64,000 bases of DNA, taken from Corynebacterium silvaticum (GTDB taxonomy: Bacteria > Actinomycetota > Actinomycetes > Mycobacteriales > Mycobacteriaceae). The position numbers and the translations under genes are program-made. The notes under the pieces are model-generated. The model was not told where the DNA came from. It searched no databases and worked only from the letters and a program-made list of their open reading frames with translations. The DNA lies in the NCBI RefSeq assembly GCF_004382825.2, contig NZ_SDQO02000004.1, positions 248,001 through 312,000 of the forward strand. Direction: 5' to 3'. Positions 38,623 through 49,185 of this stretch are shown one piece after another (the first letter of the stretch is position 1; every line of letters begins with the position of its first letter).

Positions 38623-40266
38623 ATGTCCTTCGATATCACCGCTACCCCAGAGTGGACCGAGCTTTCCCAATGCCATAAAACAGCGGCTTCCACGTCGCTG
38701 CGAGAGCTTTTTGCTGCCGACGCAGACCGTGCACGGAAATTTAGCTTCGACGCCGCCGGTTTGCATGTTGACCTTTCCAAAAACTTCCTAGACGACAACA
38801 CCGTCGAGGCATTTGTAAAAACCGCCAAGGCTGCGCATCTGCACGAGCGCATTAAAGCCATGTTCTCTGGAGAGCACATAAACAACACGGAAGACCGAGC
38901 AGTCCTCCATACTGCGCTGAGGATTCCTGTCGAGGCCGATTTAGTTGTCGACGACCAAGACGTGGCAGCCGACGTCTACGAGGTGCTGGGCCGCATGCGC
39001 GATCTTGCGACAGCACTGCGCAGTGGCGCATGGCGCGGCTATAGCAACCACACGATCAAGACGGTAGTAAATATCGGCATCGGCGGCTCGGATTTGGGTC
39101 CGGCCATGGCGACCAAAGCCCTGCGTACTTACGCAACAGCAGGAATCTCCGCCAAGTTTGTCTCCAACGTAGACCCTGCAGATATGCATTCAGTTCTTGA
39201 TGAATGCAACCCAGAGTCCACCCTGTTCATCGTCGCCTCAAAGACTTTCACCACCCAAGAGACCCTAGCCAACGCCCATGCTGCAAAACGTTGGCTGCTT
39301 GAAGCCGCCGGCGGTGACCAATCGGCAGTGGCAAAGCACTTTGTTGCTGTGTCTACGAATGCGGAAAAGGTTGCCGAGTTTGGCATTGACGCCAAGAACA
39401 TGCTCGGCTTCTGGAACTGGGTGGGCGGTCGTTACTCCGTCGACTCCGCCATCGGGTTGTCCCTCATGGCTGTGATCGGCCCCATGGATTTCATGCGCTT
39501 CCTCGAAGGCTTCCACGCTATGGACGAGCATTTCCGCACCGCAGACTTCCACGAGAATATTCCAGTGCTCATGGGTCTGCTCGGAATTTTCTACAACGAT
39601 TTCTTTGGCGCAGAAACCCACGCTGTGCTCCCCTATTCTCAGGATCTCGGCCGGTTCCCGGCATACCTACAGCAGCTCACGATGGAGTCCAACGGTAAGT
39701 CTGTCCGCCGCGATGGTTCTCCAGTTTCTACCGAGACCGGAGAGATCTACTGGGGAGAGCCAGGCACTAACGGCCAGCATGCGTTCTTCCAGCTTATTCA
39801 CCAGGGAACCAAGCTCGTTCCCGCCGACTTCATCGGTTTTGCCCGCCCCAAGCAAGATCTTCCCACGGCAACCGGCGAAGGCTCCATGCATGACCTGCTG
39901 ATGAGCAACTTCTTTGCTCAAACCAAGGTCCTGGCCTTTGGCAAGACTGCCGAAGAAATTGCAGCCGAGGGCGTTCCGGCAGAACTCGTCGCCCACAAAG
40001 TCATGCCAGGTAATCGCCCCACAACAACGATCCTGGCAGAAGAGCTCACCCCGGCGGTTCTCGGTGCTCTTATCGCTTTGTACGAGCACATCGTCTTTGT
40101 CCAAGGCGTGATCTGGGATATCAACTCTTTTGATCAGTGGGGCGTGGAGCTGGGCAAACAGCAAGCCAATGACCTTGCGCCAGCAGTAGCCGGAGCTAGC
40201 GACATACAGTCGGGAGATTCCTCTACCGACGAGCTCATCGGCTGGTACCGCGCTCACCGCAATTAA
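38623..40266 (+). CDS. pgi: Glucose-6-phosphate isomerase
   Basis: Interconverts glucose-6-phosphate and fructose-6-phosphate. 547 residues, full length, with [62 protein letters not shown] and the C-terminal [11 protein letters not shown] signature. Monocistronic, followed by a strong hairpin. Confidence 0.97.
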   Translation: MSFDITATPEWTELSQCHKTAASTSLRELFAADADRARKFSFDAAGLHVDLSKNFLDDNTVEAFVKTAKAAHLHERIKAMFSGEHINNTEDRAVLHTALRIPVEADLVVDDQDVAADVYEVLGRMRDLATALRSGAWRGYSNHTIKTVVNIGIGGSDLGPAMATKALRTYATAGISAKFVSNVDPADMHSVLDECNPESTLFIVASKTFTTQETLANAHAAKRWLLEAAGGDQSAVAKHFVAVSTNAEKVAEFGIDAKNMLGFWNWVGGRYSVDSAIGLSLMAVIGPMDFMRFLEGFHAMDEHFRTADFHENIPVLMGLLGIFYNDFFGAETHAVLPYSQDLGRFPAYLQQLTMESNGKSVRRDGSPVSTETGEIYWGEPGTNGQHAFFQLIHQGTKLVPADFIGFARPKQDLPTATGEGSMHDLLMSNFFAQTKVLAFGKTAEEIAAEGVPAELVAHKVMPGNRPTTTILAEELTPAVLGALIALYEHIVFVQGVIWDINSFDQWGVELGKQQANDLAPAVAGASDIQSGDSSTDELIGWYRAHRN

Positions 40267-40278
40267 TACGACATAGCT

Positions 40279-40320
40279 AAGCCCTGCACACTGCTTGCTC
40301 ACACGCAGTGTGCAGGGCTT
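40279..40320. terminator. Terminator between pgi and the YccF gene
   Basis: A perfect 16-bp stem, AAGCCCTGCACACTGC and GCAGTGTGCAGGGCTT, between convergent genes. Confidence 0.9.
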
Positions 40321-40331
40321 GCGAGGTTCTT

Positions 40332-40745
40332 TTACATCTTCACCATGGGCTCGTAGCCAAAGGGAATCGCGTCGCTATCGACGATCTTCTTGCCAAAGGG
40401 GAAACAGGTAACAGGGATCATCTTGATATTCGCGATGGCAAGCGGAATGCCGATGATGGTGAGCGCTTGCCCCACGGCAGTGGTCAAATGCCCTAGCGCG
40501 AGCCAGAGACCCGCGACGAGGAACCAAATCACATTACTCACGCCGGCGAGGGGATTGTAGCTGCTCGTGGATTGAACCACAGTCCTACCAAATGGCCACA
40601 GTGCATACTCAGCCATTCGGAAGCTAGCGATGCCTGCGGGGATCGTCACGATGAAAATACACGCGATGGCGCCAAAGAGTATGTATCCGAGAGCCAACCA
40701 GATACCACCAGTAATAAGCCAGAGAAGATTAAGTATAAGCCGCAT
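40332..40745 (-). CDS. YccF-domain membrane protein
   Basis: 137 residues with two copies of the YccF (DUF307) unit: MRLILNLLWLITGGIWLALGY...IPAGIASFRMAEYALWPFGR and VIWFLVAGLWLALGHL...IGIPLAIANIKMIPVTCFPFGK. Inner-membrane protein of unknown function. ATG 40745 is preferred because AAGGTGG precedes it. Confidence 0.88.
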   Translation of the reverse strand: MRLILNLLWLITGGIWLALGYILFGAIACIFIVTIPAGIASFRMAEYALWPFGRTVVQSTSSYNPLAGVSNVIWFLVAGLWLALGHLTTAVGQALTIIGIPLAIANIKMIPVTCFPFGKKIVDSDAIPFGYEPMVKM

Positions 40746-40787
40746 AGCCCCCACCTTAATCAATTCTGAATGAGAGCGCTTGGACGT

Positions 40788-41608
40788 TTAGGATTCAGGA
40801 TAAAATGGCTGGCAGTGAGGGCACCACCATATAATGCGCTCTAATTCTAAAGAGGGGTCGTCGACAAGCGTGCTCTGGAGAATTCGGGTACCGCATCGCC
40901 GGCACGGCTTGTGATTACGCCCAAACACATAGGTCGTCTCCCCTGGACGTTTGATGCCTGTTGTGACTCGAACTGGGGACAGTCGATTCTCCCACATAAG
41001 ACGGCGTGCCATAGTCAGTATGCGGTCCACGTCGGTGTCGCGTACCTGGGTGGCGGGGTGTACTCCGCAGAGAAAACAGATTTCCGCCCGGTATTCGTTG
41101 CCTATTCCCGCCAGGTTTCTTTGGTCGAGTAAAGCTAACCCGATGGCACGGTAGGGAGCCGAGAGTATCCGTCGCCGAGCTTCGTCGTGCCCTGTGGATT
41201 CCCAATCAGCTCCTAGTACATCAGGCCCCAGATGCGCGATGACATCGGGATAATGGGACACGGGAAAACGCGGACAAACCCCAGAGAAAACCCCACCACC
41301 TCAATCGGCTGCTCATGCGGTGCTCCAGCCAACAGCAGTTGCACGCGAGCTGTATGAGCGGGTTTGGTCCACCGGTCGCCTTTCAGACACACCACCCATG
41401 TTCCCTCCATTTTCAGGTGGGTATGCAGTATGTCTTCCCCTATCTGCATAAACAGGTGCTTCCCATAGGGCCACACGCGTTCCACTACGCTCCCGGTAAA
41501 GGTGGCAAGAGCATACTGCGGCACCCGTATGCTGGTTCCGAGAACCTTTCGGCCTTCCATAAAACTCAGCCGACGGGCTAGCTGGTAGACGGAATCTCCT
41601 TCGGGCAT
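40788..41608 (-). pseudogene. nei: Endonuclease VIII/Nei-type DNA glycosylase, frameshifted
   Basis: A Fpg/Nei-family glycosylase/AP lyase for oxidised bases, split into two overlapping frames. The first (from 41608) starts with the catalytic Pro-Glu (MPEGDSVYQLARRL) and continues to VVGFSLGFVRVFP; the second carries the H2TH region (NLAGIGNEYRAEICF) and a complete zinc finger (CRRC...CPHC). They join if one base is added to the GGG run at 41262-41264, restoring a protein of about 272 residues. All key residues survive, so either a recent lesion or an assembly error is possible. Confidence 0.85.
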
Positions 41609-41680
41609 AGCAGCATTGTAGCCATGATGCGCCTACCGCTGCGTCAACCGTATAAATCGTTATCAGGTACAACGGACACC

Positions 41681-42310
41681 ATGAGTACTGCGCATCCTTC
41701 TCCCCTTGGTGGTCGTCGACCTAAGCGCTCGGAGCTTGCCGACTTTAAAGACAAACCGGTATCGGACAGGTTCCCGCCTCCCGGTACCGAGCTTCGGTTG
41801 CTGATCGTCGGGGTCAATCCAGGTCTGTGGACTGCTGCAGTCGATGCTCCTTTTGCCTATCCCGGCAATAGATTCTGGCCTTCCTTAGACAAAGCCGGAA
41901 TTGTATCTCCAGCGTTCGAGGTATCCGAGGGCATGAGCGATGCCCAGGAGCAGATGCTTTATGAGCTCGGCATCGCTATGACCAATCTGGTCCCGCGCGC
42001 TACTGCTCGCGCGGATGAACTAGAAAAAGACGAGCTAATAGCTGGCGCGCATCGCGTCATCGAGTTGGCGCGTGAGTTACGCCCCCAAGCCGTAGCCGTG
42101 GCCGGTATTACTGCTTTTCGTACAGCTTTTGGGATGAAGAAAGCCGTGCTAGGTCTACAAGATACAGAGACAACAATTAACGGATGGCCCAAGGACGTAT
42201 CTTTGTGGGTTGTGCCCCAACCAAGCGGGCTTAACGCCCATGAGACAATTGACTCGCTTGCAGCTCAATGGCGGGCGGTATGGGATTCCACCACTCCGCC
42301 GCATAACTAA
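41681..42310 (+). CDS. mug: G/U mismatch-specific uracil-DNA glycosylase (Mug family)
   Basis: Removes U or T opposite G. 209 residues from ATG 41681; LLIVGVNPGLWTAAVDAPFAYPGNRFWPSLDKAG contains the family's G-x-N-P motif, followed by GIAMTNLVPRATARA and the C-terminal VVPQPSGLNAH motif. A TATAAA lies 28-33 bases upstream. It is divergent from the nei gene and ends 5 bases before the lhr stop. Confidence 0.9.
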   Translation: MSTAHPSPLGGRRPKRSELADFKDKPVSDRFPPPGTELRLLIVGVNPGLWTAAVDAPFAYPGNRFWPSLDKAGIVSPAFEVSEGMSDAQEQMLYELGIAMTNLVPRATARADELEKDELIAGAHRVIELARELRPQAVAVAGITAFRTAFGMKKAVLGLQDTETTINGWPKDVSLWVVPQPSGLNAHETIDSLAAQWRAVWDSTTPPHN

Positions 42311-42314
42311 GCTG

Positions 42315-45300
42315 CTAGCGGTATCCGCCAGATCTAAAGCCACGATGGGGAGGCTTTGTATAGTGCTCTTCCCCAGACCGTGAGTCTCCTAAGCCTGCTA
42401 TGCCTGCAGAATCCGAGGAGTCTAATGCGTCCAATGCGGTTGCAAGGCTGCGTCCTCTACGTGTGTGACTCTGGTTATTTAAGCCACCTGATATTCGTAA
42501 CCCACTGGGTGTCACGCCAGCACCCAGTTCTCTTAGCAGCTCTAATTCGGGTGATCGCAAGACCGCCACTCCATTTATTTTTTCTACGACTAGCGGCTGA
42601 ATCCTACCCGCTAGCACTGACTCTGCAAGCGCGGCGAGGACGATACTTAAGAACTCTTGCTGTTCGATTCCTGTGGGCGGTGCACACAACGTGAGGTTTC
42701 GTCCACCTCGCGTAAGGTGCGCGGCGAGGAGGCCGTCGATAAGCACAACGATGGCACCAGCCGCACGTGTCGGCCCCGGCTCCGGCCACGGTAACGCCGC
42801 CCCATAGGGGTTGGCGGGATCTGCCGCAGCAAGCACATATGCGCTCGGCGAGCGGGTGCCAGAAGGCCAGCCTGCTACATCAGGGGTGTCGGATAGACCG
42901 CGAAGCCAGTCAATCACCGCCGACGTGGAAAACTGAGCGGCCCCCAGCCCTTCCACGATGTAGCCACGCATCGCTTTTCCGGATTCCTCGAAGCCAGAGA
43001 GCACCTTATAGGCAAGGGCAAAACCGCCAACAACGTCCTCTGATACAACGGCACCGCGGGTAACCACGCCATATCTGTCCAGCCACGTCTCACCGTGTAC
43101 AACCGACCTCGCTGTGGCGTTGTCATCCGCTGCCATGGTTGCGGACCAGCGCCCCACCGCATCCGGCGGTTGAGCTGGTCTATGGGCATGTGCAAAGCTT
43201 GTGCGTCCCATGCGTAGTCGGCTGCGATTGGGGCGTCTTTGGGGTCTATGCGCAGTCTTTGTTCCCGAATTCGCCGCAAGCCGTGCCCGAATCGGTGCAA
43301 ACCCATCCGGGCTGACTAACCCTGCCTCAAAAAGCTCCCATAAAGCGGCACCAAGCTCCGCAGCAGACGACTGATCCGAGGAAACTCCAAGATCTGCCAC
43401 AGTTTCCCGGTGAATATCGGCAAAAAGGAACCCGCCACCGCGAGACAGTAGCGTCATGACCTTGTGTTGAGTCTCGGATAGCGTCGCCGCCTCCGCGTGG
43501 GGAATCAACTCTGCCGCGTAATCGGTGGGAAGAAGCATCACCCACGGATCATGTGCACCGGCGCGTCCTGCCCCAACAACGATAATCTCACCATTATTCG
43601 TGAGCTCGTCAAGATCTAGCGGCGAGTAGTTTCGAACCCGTTGCGGCAACACCAATGTCTCCCACGCAGAAGCTGGTAGTCGCACGCCCGCGAGTTGTTC
43701 TACAACGTTAAATACTCCGTCCGGCCCAGAGAGTTCCGGGGTTTCTCCCACTGGCGCAACGTGCTGCCATTCGGGGAGAAAACGCCCGAACGTGGCATGA
43801 CTCACCGGTTGGGTCTGTTCCCTCACCGCAGCCTGGGATCGGGCCCTGATGATTTTTAAAACCTCCGTGGCAACATATTCCGGAGCATCGCTGTCTTGCC
43901 TAAAACGCCCTGCTACGAGCTTGGATTGCGTACATAGCTTTTCGACGACCCCATGCGCGATCCCCGCGGCCAACCCAAGGCAGTCTTGCACGTCCATGAG
44001 GGTAAAAGGCCCTCGCACCCGCGCCCATCGCGAGACTATTTGTTCCAACGCATCGGTGATTGTCTCCACCTGCGCAGCAACACCCGGTGGGACTGGTATT
44101 CCTAATGCGTCTCGCAGCAGGGGTGCATCCAGCGTCTGCGCCAGGTGCGCGACTCCGGTTATTCGTACTTCCATCACTCGCCCACGCAGCTGCGCCATGA
44201 CCTGTTCCAGAGTCATCGGGGGATCAGTAATCTCCGGAAGATCGTCCACTGGCACGGGACCTACAACACGAAGAGTATCAATGAGTTCTTCTGCGGTCCT
44301 CGCCCTACGGTGCGGGGCTTTACGCTGCATGATGTCATGCACTTCCGCGATGATCTCTGGGTCTAAAAGGTCACGTAGTTCCACGGTCCCTAGGAGGCTG
44401 GCAAGCAACGCAGGGTCTAAGGACAAGGCAGCAGCACGCTTTTCTGCGAGCGGGCTGTCTCCCTCATACATAAAGGCGCCCGTGTAGTTAAAGAGTATGG
44501 AGGAAGCGAATGGGCTGGGTTGAGGTGTAGTCACCTCTGCGATTCGTATCCGCCGTTGCTGAATTTCTTGCAAGAGCTCAACCAAAGCTGGCAGGTCATA
44601 CACATCCTGGAGGCACTCTCGGACGGTCTCCAAAATAATGGGGAAGTGTGGGTATTTGCGGGCGACGTCGAGAAGCTGCGCGGCGCGCTGGCGTTGCTGC
44701 CATAAAGGCGCACGCTTACCGGGGTTACGTCGAGGTAGTAATAAAGCGCGAGCCGCGCACTCTCGGAATCGGGAGGCAAACAACGCGGAGTTTCCCACTT
44801 GTTCGGCCACTATTGCTTCAATGTCATCCGCGTCGATCACAAAGAGATCGGCTCCAGGTTCCTCGTCGGATCCCGGGAGGCGTAAGACTATGCCGTCATC
44901 GGAGGCCACCGCCTGCGCATCCATGCCTGTACGCTCAGATATTCTCGCGCCTACAGCAAGCGCCCACGCAGCATTGACTCCCCTGCCATAAGGAGTGTGC
45001 AAGACGATTCTCCAGTCTCCGAGCTCGTCACGAAAGCGCTCCAGCACCAGTGTCTTTTCATCGGGAACAATCCCCGTGGCTTCCTCTTGCTCGCGTAAAA
45101 ACTGTAGAAGATTCTGGCGGGCATATGTGTCGAGCCCGAGTTCTTCCAATTCTAAAAGATCGTCACTGCGATCTTGTTCGCTGCCTGCTAAAGCTTGACG
45201 ACGCCCCACAATCCTACGGCGAAACTCCCCCAGCGCTTTGCCTAATTCCGCAGGACGTCCAGCTTGGTCGCCTGTCCAAAAAGGCAATCGCCCGGTGTGG

Positions 45301-47309
45301 CCCGGCGCGGGAATCACCAACACTTGGTCGCGCGTAATCTCTTCGATCCTCCAGCTAGAAGCGCCCAGCGTAAACACGTCGCCCACCCGCGACTCGTACA
45401 CCATCTCCTCGTCGAGTTCTCCTACTCGCCTAGGGGCAGAGTCGGCCCCCGTCGAGCCGGCTAAGAAGACGCCAAACATGCCTCGATCTGGGATAGTTCC
45501 ACCACTTGTGACCGCTACCCGCTGGGCTCCGGGACGCGCAGTCAACGTGCCGGTAATGCGATCAAAGACCACGCGCGGTTTCAACTCTGCGAAGTCTGTC
45601 GACGGATACACTCCACTTGCTAAATCGATGACTGCGTCGAACACCGCTCGTGATAAATCCCGATAGGGATATGCACGCACAACAGTGGCATACCATTCTT
45701 CTACGTCAAGGTCTTCCACGGATACCGCGGCTACGGTCTGCTGTAACAGCACATCAAGTGCATTCCTAGGGACCTTCAATTCCTCGATCGCGCCTTCACC
45801 CATGCGTCCCACAACCACCGCCGTTTGGATGAGGTCGGCACGGTGTTTTGGATAAAAAGCACCTTCAGAAATAGCGCCCACCATGTGACCTGCGCGCCCC
45901 ACTCGTTGCAGCCCTGATGCAACTGAGGGCGGGGACTCAACCTGGACAACAAGTTCCACAGCGCCCATGTCGATGCCGAGTTCAAGAGAACTGGTGGCTA
46001 CCACGGCTTTGAGGCTGCCCTCTTTGAGCATCCTTTCGGTCAAGGCTCGCTCGTCTTTGGAGACTGACCCGTGGTGTGCTCGCGCAATGGTCATGGGCGC
46101 TAGGCCCGCCACGTCACTGGCTTTCATGAGTTGCGCGGGTGTTCTGCGAAGTTGCGGGGAAGGCGATTCCGGGTCGTATTCTTGCGCGTAAATCTCGTTG
46201 AGCCGGCTGGTGAGACGTTCCGCAGTCCTCCTGGAATTCACAAAAATTAGCGTGGAGTGATGCGTCATCACGTCGTGATAAACGCGTTCCTCAATAAACG
46301 GCCATATCGATCCCTGCGTAGGAAGGGAAGATTCTAGCACGAGTTCCGTCTCCACTAACGCGGATCCGAGGCTGCGGGGGTCGTCGTATACGGCTTCCCC
46401 GATGGCGGAACCAGGCTGTGCCGTGGACACATCGCTCATGTCTGGAACAGGCACTCTGACGGTAAGATCCCACTGCTTGTCCGCGGGTGGATCCACGATG
46501 TCTACGGGGCGGTCTCCCGCTAAAAAGTGCGCTACTGCGTTAATCGGACGCACTGTTGCTGATAGCCCCACACGCTGGATGGGGCGGCCTGCCAGGCGTT
46601 CTAATCGTTCTAACGTGAGAGAAAGGTGTGCTCCGCGTTTTGTTCCGGCCACCGCATGGATCTCGTCCACGATGACGGTCTCAACGTTTTTCAGGATTGC
46701 TCCTGCTTTGGACGTCAGCATCAAGTACGCAGACTCAGGGGTGGTAATCAGGATGTCTGGGGGTCTTCTCACCTGCCTGGCGCGTTCGGCGGCCGGGGTG
46801 TCCCCGGAGCGAACCGCCACGCTGATGTCGGAATAGTCCAGCCCTAACCGGGCAGCTACCTGGTTGATGCCGGTAAGCGGGGCACGGAGGTTGTTTTCTA
46901 CGTCTACCCCCAATGCCTTCAGCGGCGATATATAGAGCACTTTGACGCCTTGGCCCGTGCCTTTGTCCGTTGAAGATCCCCTATGAGGTGCGGGGAAAGC
47001 CACGGTTTGGCCACCTGCCGCAGTCAAACCGTTGATCGCCCATAAAAACGCAGCGAGTGTTTTACCAGAGCCAGTTGGCGCAACAATGAGTGTGTTTCCG
47101 CCCGCTGAGATCTTTTCCCACGCACCTTTTTGTGCAGGTGTCGGAGCCGCAAAGACCTCTGCAAACCACGTTGCTGCCTGGGGGTTAAAACGCGACAGCA
47201 CCGGAGAGTGTTCCTCAGAGCGCTCGCAGGAAGCGTCCGCATGGGCCGCAACGCGAGGCGTCTGCGGTTGATGGGGCTGGGGTTGCTCGTGGTGCTCATC
47301 CGACGACAT
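42315..47309 (-). CDS. lhr: Lhr-family large ATP-dependent helicase
   Basis: An SF2 helicase of about 1,660 residues involved in repair. It has Walker A VAPTGSGKTLAAFLWA, DEIH box VDEIHAVAGTKRGAHL, GLSATVRP, FVNSRRTAERLTSRL, ATSSLELGIDMG, QRVGRAGH, then the Lhr C-terminal domains with AWALAVGARI. The frame is uninterrupted. Start is uncertain: ATG 47309 (MSSDEHHEQ) has an AAGGG just before it; ATG 47357 and 47432 are further upstream and would overlap the cysQ promoter region. Confidence 0.92.
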   Translation of the reverse strand: MSSDEHHEQPQPHQPQTPRVAAHADASCERSEEHSPVLSRFNPQAATWFAEVFAAPTPAQKGAWEKISAGGNTLIVAPTGSGKTLAAFLWAINGLTAAGGQTVAFPAPHRGSSTDKGTGQGVKVLYISPLKALGVDVENNLRAPLTGINQVAARLGLDYSDISVAVRSGDTPAAERARQVRRPPDILITTPESAYLMLTSKAGAILKNVETVIVDEIHAVAGTKRGAHLSLTLERLERLAGRPIQRVGLSATVRPINAVAHFLAGDRPVDIVDPPADKQWDLTVRVPVPDMSDVSTAQPGSAIGEAVYDDPRSLGSALVETELVLESSLPTQGSIWPFIEERVYHDVMTHHSTLIFVNSRRTAERLTSRLNEIYAQEYDPESPSPQLRRTPAQLMKASDVAGLAPMTIARAHHGSVSKDERALTERMLKEGSLKAVVATSSLELGIDMGAVELVVQVESPPSVASGLQRVGRAGHMVGAISEGAFYPKHRADLIQTAVVVGRMGEGAIEELKVPRNALDVLLQQTVAAVSVEDLDVEEWYATVVRAYPYRDLSRAVFDAVIDLASGVYPSTDFAELKPRVVFDRITGTLTARPGAQRVAVTSGGTIPDRGMFGVFLAGSTGADSAPRRVGELDEEMVYESRVGDVFTLGASSWRIEEITRDQVLVIPAPGHTGRLPFWTGDQAGRPAELGKALGEFRRRIVGRRQALAGSEQDRSDDLLELEELGLDTYARQNLLQFLREQEEATGIVPDEKTLVLERFRDELGDWRIVLHTPYGRGVNAAWALAVGARISERTGMDAQAVASDDGIVLRLPGSDEEPGADLFVIDADDIEAIVAEQVGNSALFASRFRECAARALLLPRRNPGKRAPLWQQRQRAAQLLDVARKYPHFPIILETVRECLQDVYDLPALVELLQEIQQRRIRIAEVTTPQPSPFASSILFNYTGAFMYEGDSPLAEKRAAALSLDPALLASLLGTVELRDLLDPEIIAEVHDIMQRKAPHRRARTAEELIDTLRVVGPVPVDDLPEITDPPMTLEQVMAQLRGRVMEVRITGVAHLAQTLDAPLLRDALGIPVPPGVAAQVETITDALEQIVSRWARVRGPFTLMDVQDCLGLAAGIAHGVVEKLCTQSKLVAGRFRQDSDAPEYVATEVLKIIRARSQAAVREQTQPVSHATFGRFLPEWQHVAPVGETPELSGPDGVFNVVEQLAGVRLPASAWETLVLPQRVRNYSPLDLDELTNNGEIIVVGAGRAGAHDPWVMLLPTDYAAELIPHAEAATLSETQHKVMTLLSRGGGFLFADIHRETVADLGVSSDQSSAAELGAALWELFEAGLVSPDGFAPIRARLAANSGTKTAHRPQRRPNRSRLRMGRTSFAHAHRPAQPPDAVGRWSATMAADDNATARSVVHGETWLDRYGVVTRGAVVSEDVVGGFALAYKVLSGFEESGKAMRGYIVEGLGAAQFSTSAVIDWLRGLSDTPDVAGWPSGTRSPSAYVLAAADPANPYGAALPWPEPGPTRAAGAIVVLIDGLLAAHLTRGGRNLTLCAPPTGIEQQEFLSIVLAALAESVLAGRIQPLVVEKINGVAVLRSPELELLRELGAGVTPSGLRISGGLNNQSHTRRGRSLATALDALDSSDSAGIAGLGDSRSGEEHYTKPPHRGFRSGGYR

Positions 47310-47513
47310 GCCCTTATTTAACACCGTATGAGCCGTGTGAGGAGACGACGGCGTCATTATGGTGCGGTTGTTCCTGTTGTCCCTGTTGTTCCGCGGATGA
47401 TTTTTCTTGAGCACGTAGGCAAGAGGAGGCAAGAAGCAATGAAAAACTCACAAAACCAATACGCTGGTGTTCTAGTAGTGCGAAACGCCCGCACTCCACT
47501 AAACTTTAGAGTC

Positions 47514-48272
47514 ATGACTGCTCACTTTGACGACGCGACCCTAACCAAGCGACTTTCCCAGGGAACGGGCGAAATCCTCAAAGGGGTAAGAAACGTAGGC
47601 CTTTTGCGCGGACGTGAACTGGGTGACGCAGGAGACGATCTGGCACAAAACTGGATTGCGCGTGTGCTGGAACAGCACCGACCCGATGATGGATTCCTTT
47701 CCGAAGAAGCCGCAGATAACCCAGAACGCCTAGGCAAAGATCGCGTGTGGATCATCGATCCGCTCGATGGAACCAAGGAGTTTGCTACGGGACGTCAGGA
47801 CTGGGCTGTGCACATCGCTTTGGTGGAAAACGGCATACCAACCCACGCTGCGGTTAACCTCCCCGACTTGGGAGTTGTGTTCCACACGTCTGAGGTTCGT
47901 GCAGTGCGCGGGCCCTACGCCAAGAAGATCGCGGTCTCGCACAACCGACCTCCTGCTGTAGCCAACCACGTCGCTGAAAAACTAGGTTTCACCGCCGAGC
48001 CGCTCGGTTCTGCAGGCGCAAAAGCCATGCATGTGCTTCTTGGCGACTACGACGCCTACATTCATGCTGGTGGCCAGTACGAGTGGGACTCTGCGGCCCC
48101 CGTTGGAGTCAGCCTTGCTGCAGGACTGCATTGCTCGCGTCTCGACGGCTCCCCCTTGACCTATAACAACAAGGACACCTACCTGCCGGATGTCCTCGTC
48201 TGTCGTCCCGAGCTTGCCGACGACATCCTCTCCATGGCAGCCGCCTTCCGCGAGGAAAACGGCTCGTACTAG
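47514..48272 (+). CDS. cysQ: CysQ-type 3'(2'),5'-bisphosphate phosphatase
   Basis: An inositol-monophosphatase-fold enzyme that removes the 3' phosphate from PAP/PAPS, with possible inositol-phosphatase activity. 252 residues from ATG 47514 with DDGFLSEEAADN (metal ligand Glu), WIIDPLDGTKEFATGR and the C-terminal metal site YEWDSAAPVGV. The DPLDGTKEF form fits CysQ better than HisN. A TAAACT close to the ATG suggests a leaderless transcript. The upstream open frame to 47328 is not needed. Confidence 0.85.
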   Translation: MTAHFDDATLTKRLSQGTGEILKGVRNVGLLRGRELGDAGDDLAQNWIARVLEQHRPDDGFLSEEAADNPERLGKDRVWIIDPLDGTKEFATGRQDWAVHIALVENGIPTHAAVNLPDLGVVFHTSEVRAVRGPYAKKIAVSHNRPPAVANHVAEKLGFTAEPLGSAGAKAMHVLLGDYDAYIHAGGQYEWDSAAPVGVSLAAGLHCSRLDGSPLTYNNKDTYLPDVLVCRPELADDILSMAAAFREENGSY

Positions 48273-48285
48273 TTGCCCTTCGCCT

Positions 48286-48316
48286 CCCACTCGGGTTACT
48301 TTCGAGTGGGTTTTCT
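48286..48316 (+). terminator. Rho-independent terminator of cysQ
   Basis: CCCACTCG and CGAGTGGG form an 8-bp stem followed by TTTTCTT. Confidence 0.8.
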
Positions 48317-48387
48317 TGTGTCTTGTCCCAACTAATCCAGAGAAATAGTTAGGAAGCCACCACTAAAGTGGACTAGGATCAGGCATC

Positions 48388-49185
48388 ATGATCTCCACAC
48401 CTTACGAGGACCTCCTGCGCACAATTCTTTCTGAAGGATCTCACAAGGATGACCGCACTGGCACCGGAACCACGAGCCTTTTTGCACAGCAGATGCGCTT
48501 TGATCTGAGCGATTCTTTTCCGCTGATCACTACAAAGAAGGTTTATTGGAAAGGCGTTGTGGGCGAGCTCTTGTGGTTCCTGCAAGGCTCATCAAACGTC
48601 AAGTGGTTGCAAGACAATAACATCCATATTTGGGACGAATGGGCCTCCGAAGAAGGCGAGCTAGGTCCCGTGTATGGCGTGCAGTGGCGCAGCTGGCCTA
48701 CGCCTCATGGCACCCATGTTGACCAGATCAGCGGCGCTTTAGACATGCTCAAGCGCAATCCGGATTCCCGACGCAACATTGTCTCAGCGTGGAACGTCGC
48801 GGAGCTAGAGAATATGGCGCTGCCTCCTTGCCATCTGTTGTTCCAGCTCTACGTTGCAGATGGGAAGCTCAGCTGCCAGCTATACCAGCGCAGCGCGGAC
48901 ATGTTCCTAGGCGTGCCCTTCAACATCGCTTCCTACTCAGCGCTCACGCATATGTTTGCGCAGCAGGCAGGCCTAGAGGTTGGTGAGTTCATCTGGACCG
49001 GAGGTGATTGCCATATCTATGACAATCACTTCGAACAAGTGGAGACCCAGCTCGCCCGTGAGCCTCGCCCCTATCCGCAGTTAGAGCTAACAAAGGCCAA
49101 GGACCTCTTCTCCTACGACTTTGCTGACTTCCAGGTCATCGGCTACGACCCACATCCAGCAATTCGCGCTGAGGTCGCGGTCTAA
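48388..49185 (+). CDS. thyA: Thymidylate synthase
   Basis: Makes dTMP from dUMP with methylene-THF. 265 residues. Catalytic Cys148 in [13 protein letters not shown], the [10 protein letters not shown] phosphate-binding segment, [20 protein letters not shown] and the [12 protein letters not shown] motif are all present. Its stop overlaps the folA start by one base. Confidence 0.97.
   Translation: MISTPYEDLLRTILSEGSHKDDRTGTGTTSLFAQQMRFDLSDSFPLITTKKVYWKGVVGELLWFLQGSSNVKWLQDNNIHIWDEWASEEGELGPVYGVQWRSWPTPHGTHVDQISGALDMLKRNPDSRRNIVSAWNVAELENMALPPCHLLFQLYVADGKLSCQLYQRSADMFLGVPFNIASYSALTHMFAQQAGLEVGEFIWTGGDCHIYDNHFEQVETQLAREPRPYPQLELTKAKDLFSYDFADFQVIGYDPHPAIRAEVAV

Noticed and set aside
47366..47393. 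Three imperfect 9-base repeats (GTTGTTCCT type) before cysQ
   Set aside because: Short and degenerate; probably simple-sequence drift in a non-coding leader or the optional N-terminus of lhr.
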